Source: Muribaculaceae bacterium (GTDB lineage Bacteria; Bacteroidota; Bacteroidia; Bacteroidales; Muribaculaceae). Taken from it: DNA of 37,183 nucleotides. The stretch lies in assembly GCA_009775195.1 (NCBI GenBank), contig VSPF01000003.1:1-37183 (forward strand), written 5' to 3'. Below, one piece after another: positions 18,195 through 25,492 of this stretch (position 1 is the first letter of the stretch; each line of letters starts with the position of its first letter). The notes beneath the pieces were generated by a model. The model made no database searches, was not told the DNA's origin, and worked only from the letters and a program-made list of their open reading frames with translations. Both the position numbers and the translations under genes were made by a program.

Positions 18195-18440
18195 TTATTC
18201 CCTGTAGTAACGTCCGCGATGCTCACGGCATATACTTGCAGCCAATTCGGGGTCGGAACATTCGTCCTCTATGCATATTCGCCAACATTCGGGCCAGTCA
18301 AAATCATAGCAAGACCCCCACGAGCCGCGGAACCACAGTTTGTTGGAGTTGTCGGCATCGTCACGCATACTGCGCTCGAGGTGGCTGATGGCATCCTCAT
18401 AATCACGCTCGGTCGGGAAGAGATAGGTGCTACGTGTCAT
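18195..18440 (-). CDS. Small hypothetical protein
   Basis: I do not recognise this 81-aa protein. It is strongly charged, rich in Asp, Glu and Arg, with four Cys and four Trp (for example GSWGSCYDFDWPECWRICIEDEC), no signal peptide and no membrane segment, so it is likely cytosolic. The start is supported by a good promoter 29 bp upstream on the minus strand. It lies 45 bp before the LRR gene on the same strand and may be its operon partner. The four clustered cysteines might bind metal; that is speculation. Confidence 0.6.
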   Translation of the reverse strand: MTRSTYLFPTERDYEDAISHLERSMRDDADNSNKLWFRGSWGSCYDFDWPECWRICIEDECSDPELAASICREHRGRYYRE

Positions 18441-18468
18441 GGTCTATAGATTTAAAGGGTTTCTATGG

Positions 18469-18499
18469 CAAAAATACTAATATCTTTTCAATTAGCATA
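18469..18499 (-). promoter_or_regulatory. Promoter of the small gene/LRR operon
   Basis: Reading the minus strand, TATG (18496-18499, three of four matches to TTTG) lies 19 bp before TATTTTTG (18469-18476), a perfect TAnnTTTG box. It is placed 28 bp before the ATG at 18440. Confidence 0.55.
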
Positions 18500-18651
18500 A
18501 TTTTTCACGAAATAATTAGCGAAAAATTCTTTGCTTCCGCAGGCTCGGTTTGCCTTGCCACTATGTATGTTTGGAAGATACCCCCAGGGACCGGGACGGG
18601 TGTGTGAACTTTACATAATGGCCTTTGTTCTTTATTAAAAGACATCGCATT

Positions 18652-19344
18652 ATGGCTACAGATGAGACGACACTGAGGAAATATGTGACGGGGCTGATGA
18701 ATTTCGGCGTCATAGCCTTGTCTATTGTGTTGATAATATGGATTTCGCTCGATACTTTCGAGTCGCAAAACATATTGCAGGACTATCGCTATATGCACTT
18801 CCAATTCTGGGTGTGCCTCTTTTTTGTATGCGATTTTTTCGTGGGCTTGTATTTTGCCAACGACAGGCTGACGTTTTTCAGGCGACATATCATATTCTTA
18901 TTGCTCTCAATCCCCTATATCAATATCATAAGCTGGCTCAATATCGAGCTGAGCCACGATGCGGCCTATTTCGTGCGCTTCATACCGCTTGCCCGTGGCG
19001 CCCTGGCAATGTCGATAGTGCTGGGATACCTGTCGTCTAACCCCGTGTCGAGCCTCTTCTTGTCGTACCTGTCAATCATAGTGATGGTCACATATTTTTG
19101 CTCGTTGATATTTTATCAGCGGGAGTGTGGCTTAAACCCCGAGGTGCACACCTATTGGACGGCACTGTGGTGGTCGGCAATGAATATGACCACCGTAGGC
19201 TGTAACATATCGCCGGTTACGCCATCGGGCAAGATTATAGCCGTCATACTGCCCATGTGCGGCATGATAATCTTCCCCCTCTTCACGGTGTATCTGACCG
19301 ACTACGTGACGCGCATGGTCAAAAAAGGCAGAGAAAAAGAATAA
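18652..19344 (+). CDS. Potassium-channel-like (voltage-gated superfamily) membrane protein
   Basis: The 230-aa product shows about six hydrophobic segments: four like S1-S4 (about residues 14-150), then S5, a re-entrant pore loop and S6. The pore loop reads TTVGCNI (T180-I186), where canonical K+ channels have TVGYG, so the filter is altered after the TVG core. The S4-like helix (FVRFIPLARGALAMS) has only two arginines, so strong voltage sensing is doubtful. A TTG at 18625 would add nine residues, but ATG 18652 is the more natural start. It stands alone between divergent and convergent neighbours. Ion channel fold is likely; selectivity is uncertain. Confidence 0.7.
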   Translation: MATDETTLRKYVTGLMNFGVIALSIVLIIWISLDTFESQNILQDYRYMHFQFWVCLFFVCDFFVGLYFANDRLTFFRRHIIFLLLSIPYINIISWLNIELSHDAAYFVRFIPLARGALAMSIVLGYLSSNPVSSLFLSYLSIIVMVTYFCSLIFYQRECGLNPEVHTYWTALWWSAMNMTTVGCNISPVTPSGKIIAVILPMCGMIIFPLFTVYLTDYVTRMVKKGREKE

Positions 19345-19433
19345 TGTTGAATGGGGAATTTTGAATGTTGAATTATTATGCTTGAGAAAGGCAAGCAGCG
19401 AAATTCAACATTCAAAATTACAAATTCAACATT
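19343..19433. terminator. Long inverted repeat between convergent genes, likely bidirectional terminator
   Basis: Arms of 32 bp (19343-19374 and 19402-19433) match except for one 4-bp block; the inner 18 bp (19357-19374 and 19402-19419) are perfect. The arms are made of repeated TGAATGTTGAATT-type words. The left arm begins inside the channel gene stop codon, and the right arm ends 3 bp before the stop of the PII-like gene. Position between convergent genes fits a shared terminator. Confidence 0.7.
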
Positions 19434-19436
19434 CCA

Positions 19437-19730
19437 TTAAACTCCTTCCTCTATAGTCCATACGAAGGCGCGGAGGCCGAGTTTGGGACGCTCGGCATTG
19501 AATTGTCGCAGCTTCTCGAGCACGGTGGCCACGCGGCTGTCCTCGACCATGGTCATTATGGCGCCGGCCAGCGAGGGCCATGCGTGGCTGCCGTAGTGCG
19601 GTTCGCCGTCGACGCTGCCACGCCCTTTGACTTGCTCCCACGAGGTGAAGCCCCGGCAGTTGCTGCGCTCGAGCATTTCGACTATGCGTTCGTAGTGTGC
19701 CTGGTCGTAGGCGATAAATATGGCTTTCAT
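19437..19730 (-). CDS. PII-like small protein of the RND efflux operon
   Basis: The likely start is the ATG at 19730 (MKAIFIAYDQAHYERIVEML), giving 97 aa; a longer frame to 19889 runs back through the pump gene and is not protein-like. The size, the alternating strand/helix pattern, the GRGSVDGEPHYGSHAWP segment and FVWTIEEGV at the end resemble small ferredoxin-fold PII-like proteins often found beside transport genes in Bacteroidales. The start is 5 bp after the RND gene stop, so it is the fourth gene of the operon. A regulatory or metal-sensing role for the pump is plausible but inferred. Confidence 0.72.
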   Translation of the reverse strand: MKAIFIAYDQAHYERIVEMLERSNCRGFTSWEQVKGRGSVDGEPHYGSHAWPSLAGAIMTMVEDSRVATVLEKLRQFNAERPKLGLRAFVWTIEEGV

Positions 19731-19734
19731 CGTT

Positions 19735-22700
19735 TTATTTTTTGAGTTTATGAAGTTTGCGGCGTTGGTTCTTGATGCCCTGCGAGGCAAATACGCAGTA
19801 GAGCACTGGCACGAAGAGCAGCGTGAGTATGGTCGAGAATGTGAGACCGCCGATGACGGCAGTACCCATCGGGCGCCACATCTCGGCACCCTGGCCCGTA
19901 CCGACAGCCATAGGCACCATGCCGAGAATGGTTGTCAGCGTGGTCATGACCACGGGGCGCAGACGCGACTCGCCGCCGTTGATGACGGCGCGGCGTATCG
20001 ACATGCCGCGTTCGCGGTTGAGCGAGATATAGTCGATGAGCACGATGCCGTTTTTAACCACGATACCGATAAGCATGATTGCGCCTATCATCGACATGAC
20101 GTTGAGCGTATGTCCGGTGAGCCACAGTATGATGAACACGCCCGAGAAGGCGAAGAGCAGCGAGGTCATGATGATGCCCGGGTAGGTGTAGCTCTCGAAC
20201 TGTGCCGCCATGACGATATAGACAAGTATGATGATGAGCACGGCCAGCACGAGCAGGTCGCTAAACGAGTCCTGTTGGTCCTCGTAGCTGCCCGAGAGCT
20301 GTATGTTGATGCCCTGGGGTATGTCCATCTTGTCGATTTTCTTCATCGACGCCTCTACAATCTGGCTCATCGGCACGTCTTGCACCACGGTGCTGACGGT
20401 GACAATCCTCTCGCGGTCTTTACGCTCGATGGTAGGGGGCGTGAAGCGTTCGACCACCTTGCCCACGTCGCGCACGCGCACAGCCTTGCCGGCCGAGTTG
20501 TAGATGAGTATGTTCTCGATGTCGGCGAGCGACGTGCGGTTTTCGGGCGCATACATCACCTTGATGTCGTATTCCTCGCCGTCCTCGCGGAACTGCGATG
20601 CCAACTGGCCGTTGATGCGGTTGCGCAGATATGTTGCCGCCGTCGACAGGTTGAGGCCGTAGAGGGCTAATTTTTCTCGGTCGAAATCGACCTGGTATTC
20701 GGGTTGGTAGTCCGAGCGCGATATGATGACGTCGGCAGTGCCGGGGATTGACAGCAGGGCTGCCTGCAGCTTGCGTGCCACCGAGTCGGTCTCGTTGAAG
20801 TCGTAGCCGTATATTTCGTAGTCGATTGTCGACTGTCCGCCCATGCCCATGCCGCCGACGCTTACCTGGGCCTTCTTGAACTCGGGGAAGTCGCGCAGGT
20901 CGCGGCGCATAAGCCCGGCAATCTCGGTGATGCTGCGGTCGCGTTCGCCCGGGTCGGTAAGGCGTATGTTCATCGATATGATGTGGGGGCCGTTGTCGCT
21001 GAGCGAGGCGAAAGTGTTGTCGCTCGATGCCGTGCCGGTGGTATAGTTGATAATCTGGATTTCGGGATATTTCTCACGCCAGAGCTCTACGAGCCGCGCC
21101 GTGCTCTCTTTCGACAGCTCCACACGTGTGCCTATGGGCATTTCGAGGCTCACGCGCATACGGGCGTCGTCGGCAGTGGGGAAGAACTCGGTGCCCACCT
21201 GGCGTACCAGGAAGAGCGACCCGATGAAGATACCCATGCAGACAAGGAAGGTCACTAATTTGTGGCCCACTACCCATGCAAGCATGCGGCCGTAGCCACG
21301 GTCGAAGGCGTCGAGGCCCTTGTTGACGGGCGTGAACAGCAGGGTGTAGAGCTTGCCGTGGCGGTTGTTGCGCCTAAGCAGTAGCGAACAGAGCATCGGA
21401 GTGAGCGACAGGGCGCAGACAGTAGATATAATCATCATGATAGTCACCATCCATCCGAGCTGGCGGAAGAGCACGCCCGTCATGCCCGTGACGAGCGTCA
21501 GGGGGAAGAACACGGCAATAAGTGTCAGGGTCGACGCTATTACCGACACCGCCACCTCGTTAGTACCGTGCACGGCGGCCTGCCTGGGGGCGGAGCCGCG
21601 TTCGATATGCGTTGTCACGTTTTCGAGCACCACTATGGCGTCGTCGACCACCATGCCGATAGAAATCGACAGGGCCGAGAGCGACACGATGTTGAGTGTG
21701 TTGCCTGTCGCGTAGAGGTAGATAAACGAGGCTATGAGCGATATAGGTATGGTGATGGTGATGATGAGCGTCGCACGCCAGCGGCCCAGGAAGAGGAAGA
21801 CCACTATGATGACGAAGAGCAGGGCATACATCACCGTTTCGACGAGCGAGTCGATGGTGTTGCGGATATTGTCGGAGGTATCGACGATGATGCCGAGTTC
21901 GACGTCCGACGGCAGTCGCTTCTGCAGGTCGGGGAGCATGGCGAGTACCTTGTCGGAAATCTGCACCGAGTTGGCACCGCTCTGCTTCTGCACCACAATC
22001 ATGGCACCCTGGCGGCCGTTGTTATACGTCTCCTGTGTGCGCTCCTCGAGGCTGTCTTCTATACGGGCCACGTCGCTGAGGTAGACCGACTTGCCGTTGT
22101 AGCTGCCTACGACGATGTTTGCCATTTCCTCGGAGGCTTTAAACTCGCCCTGCACGCGCAGCGAATAGGTGTCGGAGCCGATGTCGAACGAGCCGCCGGG
22201 TATGTTGCGGTTCTCGGCACCGATGATGCTGCCGATTTGCTCTACGGTGAGGTTGTATGCCTCGAGGCGCACGGGGTCGACATAGACGTGTATTTCGCGC
22301 TTGGGCGCGCCCGAGATTGATACCGAGCCTACGCCCGATATTCGCGCCAGGGGGTTGGCCACGGCGTCGTCGAGGATTTTGTAGAGGCCCGGCATACTCT
22401 CGGTGGCGTTGACCGACAGCATGATAATCGGTATCATGTCGGTCGAGAACTTGAAGATAATCGGCGTCTCGGCGTCGTCGGGCATCATCGACGACACCAT
22501 ATCGAGCTTGTCGCGCACGTCGTTGGTGAGCACGTCGATGTCTTCGCCGTATTCAAATTCGAGGGTTATGACCGATATGTTCTCGCGCGACTTCGAGGTG
22601 ATGTGCTTGAGGTTGCTGACCGAGTTGAGCACGTTTTCGAGCGGGCGTGTCACGTTTTGCTCTATGTCTTGCGCGCTGGCTCCCGAATACGTGGTCATGA

Positions 22701-22839
22701 CCATGATGGTGTTGGTCTCGATATCGGGGTACAGGTCTATTGGTAGGTTGCGCAGTGAGAACAGGCCGAGTATGACCACTGCTACGAAGCACAGGGTGGT
22801 CATGATGGGCCGTTTCACAGCATTGCCGTAGAGACTCAT
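19735..22839 (-). CDS. RND-family multidrug efflux pump (AcrB/MexB-like, HAE1)
   Basis: This 1034-aa inner-membrane proton antiporter has the classical RND duplication: a first membrane helix (residues 10-30), a large periplasmic loop, six helices, and the same again. The proton-relay pair is Asp399-Asp400 in SISIGMVVDDAIVVLEN of TM4. The family motifs NLPIDLYPDI and GTEFFPTADD start the two periplasmic halves. The absence of heavy-metal (CusA) methionine motifs and the HAE1-like text suggest organic compounds as substrates. It lies between the fusion-protein gene (37-bp gap) and the PII-like gene (4-bp gap). Confidence 0.95.
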   Translation of the reverse strand: MSLYGNAVKRPIMTTLCFVAVVILGLFSLRNLPIDLYPDIETNTIMVMTTYSGASAQDIEQNVTRPLENVLNSVSNLKHITSKSRENISVITLEFEYGEDIDVLTNDVRDKLDMVSSMMPDDAETPIIFKFSTDMIPIIMLSVNATESMPGLYKILDDAVANPLARISGVGSVSISGAPKREIHVYVDPVRLEAYNLTVEQIGSIIGAENRNIPGGSFDIGSDTYSLRVQGEFKASEEMANIVVGSYNGKSVYLSDVARIEDSLEERTQETYNNGRQGAMIVVQKQSGANSVQISDKVLAMLPDLQKRLPSDVELGIIVDTSDNIRNTIDSLVETVMYALLFVIIVVFLFLGRWRATLIITITIPISLIASFIYLYATGNTLNIVSLSALSISIGMVVDDAIVVLENVTTHIERGSAPRQAAVHGTNEVAVSVIASTLTLIAVFFPLTLVTGMTGVLFRQLGWMVTIMMIISTVCALSLTPMLCSLLLRRNNRHGKLYTLLFTPVNKGLDAFDRGYGRMLAWVVGHKLVTFLVCMGIFIGSLFLVRQVGTEFFPTADDARMRVSLEMPIGTRVELSKESTARLVELWREKYPEIQIINYTTGTASSDNTFASLSDNGPHIISMNIRLTDPGERDRSITEIAGLMRRDLRDFPEFKKAQVSVGGMGMGGQSTIDYEIYGYDFNETDSVARKLQAALLSIPGTADVIISRSDYQPEYQVDFDREKLALYGLNLSTAATYLRNRINGQLASQFREDGEEYDIKVMYAPENRTSLADIENILIYNSAGKAVRVRDVGKVVERFTPPTIERKDRERIVTVSTVVQDVPMSQIVEASMKKIDKMDIPQGINIQLSGSYEDQQDSFSDLLVLAVLIIILVYIVMAAQFESYTYPGIIMTSLLFAFSGVFIILWLTGHTLNVMSMIGAIMLIGIVVKNGIVLIDYISLNRERGMSIRRAVINGGESRLRPVVMTTLTTILGMVPMAVGTGQGAEMWRPMGTAVIGGLTFSTILTLLFVPVLYCVFASQGIKNQRRKLHKLKK

Positions 22840-22876
22840 TTTTTAAGTTTTAAGTTTTTGGGAGTATGGTGCGTTC

Positions 22877-23887
22877 TCACTTTACTTCGACTTTCACGCC
22901 GTCGGCGAGACGTGTCTGGCCGGTTATGACCACGGTGTCGCCGTCTTCGATGCCCGAGAGGAGTTCGTAGGCGTTGTCGAGGCGCTGGCCCAGGTCTACA
23001 CGGTTATAGCTTACGGTGTTGCCCTTGAGCACGTAGACATATTTGTTGCCCGAGCCGGTCTGCTTGACCACGGCGCGGTCGGGCACGACCACGTTCTGCT
23101 GCGTGCCCAGGTCGATTGATACGCGGGCGAACATGCCGGGCTTGAGTTTCTCGGTGGCGTTGGCTATGCGCACCTCTACCTCGAATGTGCGTGTGGCAGT
23201 ATCGACGGTGGGGTAGATGCGCTGCACCTTGCCGCTGAATGTTTCGCCGGGATAGGCGTCGAAGGTCACGTCGACAGGCTGTCCCTGCCGCAGGGTGGCA
23301 AGGTCGTTCTCGCTCACATTAATCATCACTTTTACCACCGGGGCGAGTTGGCCCACCGTGAGTACGGGGAGCGACCCGGTCATGTCGCCCGGGTCGTAGT
23401 TTCGTGCCGTTACAACGCCGGTGATGGGCGAACGCAGCACGGTGTTTTCGAGCAGGTTGTCGTATTGCGACTTGGCGGCGTCGAGCTGGGCCTTGAGCTG
23501 GTCTACGGCCTGCTGTGTGCCGGCACCGATTTGCAGCAGTTGCACGGCGCGGTTATACTCGCGTTCGATTTGCTCGAGGTTGATGCGGAGCTGGTCGATG
23601 TTCGATTTGTCGAGTTCGACCAGTACCTGTCCCTTGCGCACGCGGTCGCCAACTTCTACGTTGATGCTCTTTATGCGGTTTGGTGTCGCCGGGGCTATGT
23701 TGTTGATGTTTTCGGCCTCGACGTTGGCGGTGTAGACCTTGTTTTGAGGCACGTCGATGCGGTGGGCGACATCGACGGTGACGATGGGCAGCTCCTCGGT
23801 GGCGACGGCGGCTGCCTGTTCCTTTTTTCCGCATGAGGCAAGCATGGCGGCGGTTAAGGTGCTAAGGATAAAGACTTGGTATTTCAT
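22877..23887 (-). CDS. RND efflux membrane fusion protein (periplasmic adaptor)
   Basis: The 336-aa adaptor joins the inner-membrane pump to the outer-membrane channel. It is a lipoprotein (lipobox LASC, Cys19). The order is typical: a lipoyl half (GDRVRKGQVLVELDKS), a helical hairpin (about 85-140), the second lipoyl half (LRSPITGVVTARNYDPGD), then beta-barrel and membrane-proximal domains with IRIANATEKLKPGMFARVSI-type text. Its ATG overlaps the stop of the TolC-like gene by 4 bp (ATGA), indicating translational coupling. Confidence 0.93.
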   Translation of the reverse strand: MKYQVFILSTLTAAMLASCGKKEQAAAVATEELPIVTVDVAHRIDVPQNKVYTANVEAENINNIAPATPNRIKSINVEVGDRVRKGQVLVELDKSNIDQLRINLEQIEREYNRAVQLLQIGAGTQQAVDQLKAQLDAAKSQYDNLLENTVLRSPITGVVTARNYDPGDMTGSLPVLTVGQLAPVVKVMINVSENDLATLRQGQPVDVTFDAYPGETFSGKVQRIYPTVDTATRTFEVEVRIANATEKLKPGMFARVSIDLGTQQNVVVPDRAVVKQTGSGNKYVYVLKGNTVSYNRVDLGQRLDNAYELLSGIEDGDTVVITGQTRLADGVKVEVK

Positions 23888-25284
23888 TTCTTAGTATATT
23901 TATCGAGGGGTGCGTTGCCGAGAAGCAGTTCGAGGTCGCTATGGGCTACGAGGTAGTTATAGATAGCCTGGTTGTAGGCCAGCCGGGCCTGGGTGAGGGC
24001 CAGTTCGCTATCGCGGAGGTTGAGATAGCTTGTGGCACCGATGTCGAAGCTCTGCTCCTGTATGGTGTGGGCGCGCTCGGCCTGTCCGACACTCTCGGCG
24101 CACGATGAGATTTGCTTGACGTTCATCTTGATATTGTCGATGGCCACTTTGACCTGCATGTCTACGCTTCGCTCGAGGTTCTCGCGTTGCCAGCGCATTT
24201 CTTCGACCTGGAGTTGTACCTGCTTGACCTTGTTGAGGCGCTGGCCTCCTGAAAACAGGGGCACCGACAGCGCCACGCCTACCGACGAGTAGGGGTTCCA
24301 GCGGAGGTTGCTGAATGGCGAACCGTTGTTCATCGAGGTCCAGTTGTAGTTTGCCGTGAGTGCCAGGGTGGTGGAGTAGGCAAGCTTCTGGATTTTCAGG
24401 TTCTTTTGGAGTATCCGGGCGTCGATGTCGAGGAGTCGCAAGTCCATGTTGCGGCTGTAGTCGGGGTCGATGGCGAGGGTCTGGCCGTACATCGTGTCCT
24501 CGTAGTTGGCGAGGCTGTCGTTGATTTTGAAGTCGAACGATGCGTCTACGCCCATGAGTATGAGCAGTTGTAGCCGCGCCTGTTTGATTGATATGTCGGC
24601 CTGCATGAGTTGAGGTTCGATATTCTTCATAGCTACCGATGTGCGCAGCACGTCGTAGTCGCTGGCCGCGCCGAGGGCATATTGCTTGGTATATGTTTCG
24701 TGGGTCAGCTTGGCCATGTCGTAGCTCTCCTGCATCACCTTGCGCGAGTCTTCGGCCAGGAGCAGGGTGTAATATGCGTTTTTGACCTGGTTGACGAGTT
24801 CGAGGCGGCTCTTGTGTGCGGACTCTGCATTTCTAAAAATCTGCGTGTCGCTCAGGCTCAGGCTTTGCCACAACTGCGGCGCAATCAGCGGCATCGAAGC
24901 CTGGAAGCCGACCGAGTACGAGTTGTCGAGGCCGACCTTTATGCCCCCGTCGCCGCCACCACGGTTGCCGGCACGTGATGTCGCGTCGCCGTCCTCGTTG
25001 CCGCCGCCGAAGTCGCCAAAGCCGTCCATGTTCATATACATGGTCTGCTTTGCCAGTGTGCGGCTGTATTGGCCGCTGAAGTCGATGTTGGGTAGTAGCT
25101 GGCCTATGACTTCTTTGCGCGAGTAGTCGACCCGTTTTACTTCGAGGTCGGCAACCTTTATGGTCGGGCTTTCGGTCAGGGCGATTGACAGGCAGTTGTC
25201 GAGGTCGAGGACCGGCACATCTTGCGCCGACGCCGTGGCGATGCCTGCCAGTGATATTACTGCAAGCAATATGGTATGCTTCAT
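23884..25284 (-). CDS. TolC-family outer-membrane efflux channel
   Basis: First gene of the efflux operon, 466 aa. A signal peptide ends near ASAQ (residue 20). Two outer-membrane efflux protein repeats follow, with LDLDNCLSIALTESPTIKVADLEV at the start of the first and the long coiled-coil helices of a TolC tunnel. The second half contains VGVALSVPLFSGGQR and TSYLNLRDSELALTQARLAYNQAIYNYLVA, both strong family signatures. A Gly/Asp-rich insert lies near residues 85-105. Its own promoter lies upstream. Confidence 0.93.
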   Translation of the reverse strand: MKHTILLAVISLAGIATASAQDVPVLDLDNCLSIALTESPTIKVADLEVKRVDYSRKEVIGQLLPNIDFSGQYSRTLAKQTMYMNMDGFGDFGGGNEDGDATSRAGNRGGGDGGIKVGLDNSYSVGFQASMPLIAPQLWQSLSLSDTQIFRNAESAHKSRLELVNQVKNAYYTLLLAEDSRKVMQESYDMAKLTHETYTKQYALGAASDYDVLRTSVAMKNIEPQLMQADISIKQARLQLLILMGVDASFDFKINDSLANYEDTMYGQTLAIDPDYSRNMDLRLLDIDARILQKNLKIQKLAYSTTLALTANYNWTSMNNGSPFSNLRWNPYSSVGVALSVPLFSGGQRLNKVKQVQLQVEEMRWQRENLERSVDMQVKVAIDNIKMNVKQISSCAESVGQAERAHTIQEQSFDIGATSYLNLRDSELALTQARLAYNQAIYNYLVAHSDLELLLGNAPLDKYTKK

Positions 25285-25317
25285 CGTGATAATGTTGATT
25301 TTTCAGAAATACGGACG

Positions 25318-25348
25318 CAAAATTAACAAATAACCCTTTTTGCACAAA
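25318..25348 (-). promoter_or_regulatory. Promoter of the RND efflux operon
   Basis: On the minus strand TTTG (25345-25348) is followed after exactly 19 bp by TAATTTTG (25318-25325), a full match to the Bacteroidota promoter consensus. The tolC-like ATG is 33 bp further downstream. Confidence 0.72.
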
Positions 25349-25431
25349 AATGCTAATGTTAATAGACTAAAAAATCGACCAAACGACTAATTTCTATTCC
25401 CTTTTGCCTATCGGTGATTATAGTAAAATAA

Positions 25432-25468
25432 ATCGGAGATGCATTCCCGTCTCGGGTGCATCTCCGAT
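25432..25468 (-). terminator. Terminator of the 1503-aa adhesin-like gene
   Basis: ATCGGAGATGCA (25432-25443) and TGCATCTCCGAT (25457-25468) form a perfect 12-bp stem, with a short inner CCCG/CGGG pairing in the loop. On the minus strand it is followed by TTATTTTA. It lies 24 bp after the stop codon of the gene at 25493. Confidence 0.8.
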
Positions 25469-25492
25469 TCTATTGTTTAAGTTAGGTGGAGC

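Noticed and set aside
19720..20670. 316-codon plus-strand frame opposite the RND pump
   Set aside because: Extremely His/Asp/Arg-rich, low-complexity text opposite a clear RND gene.
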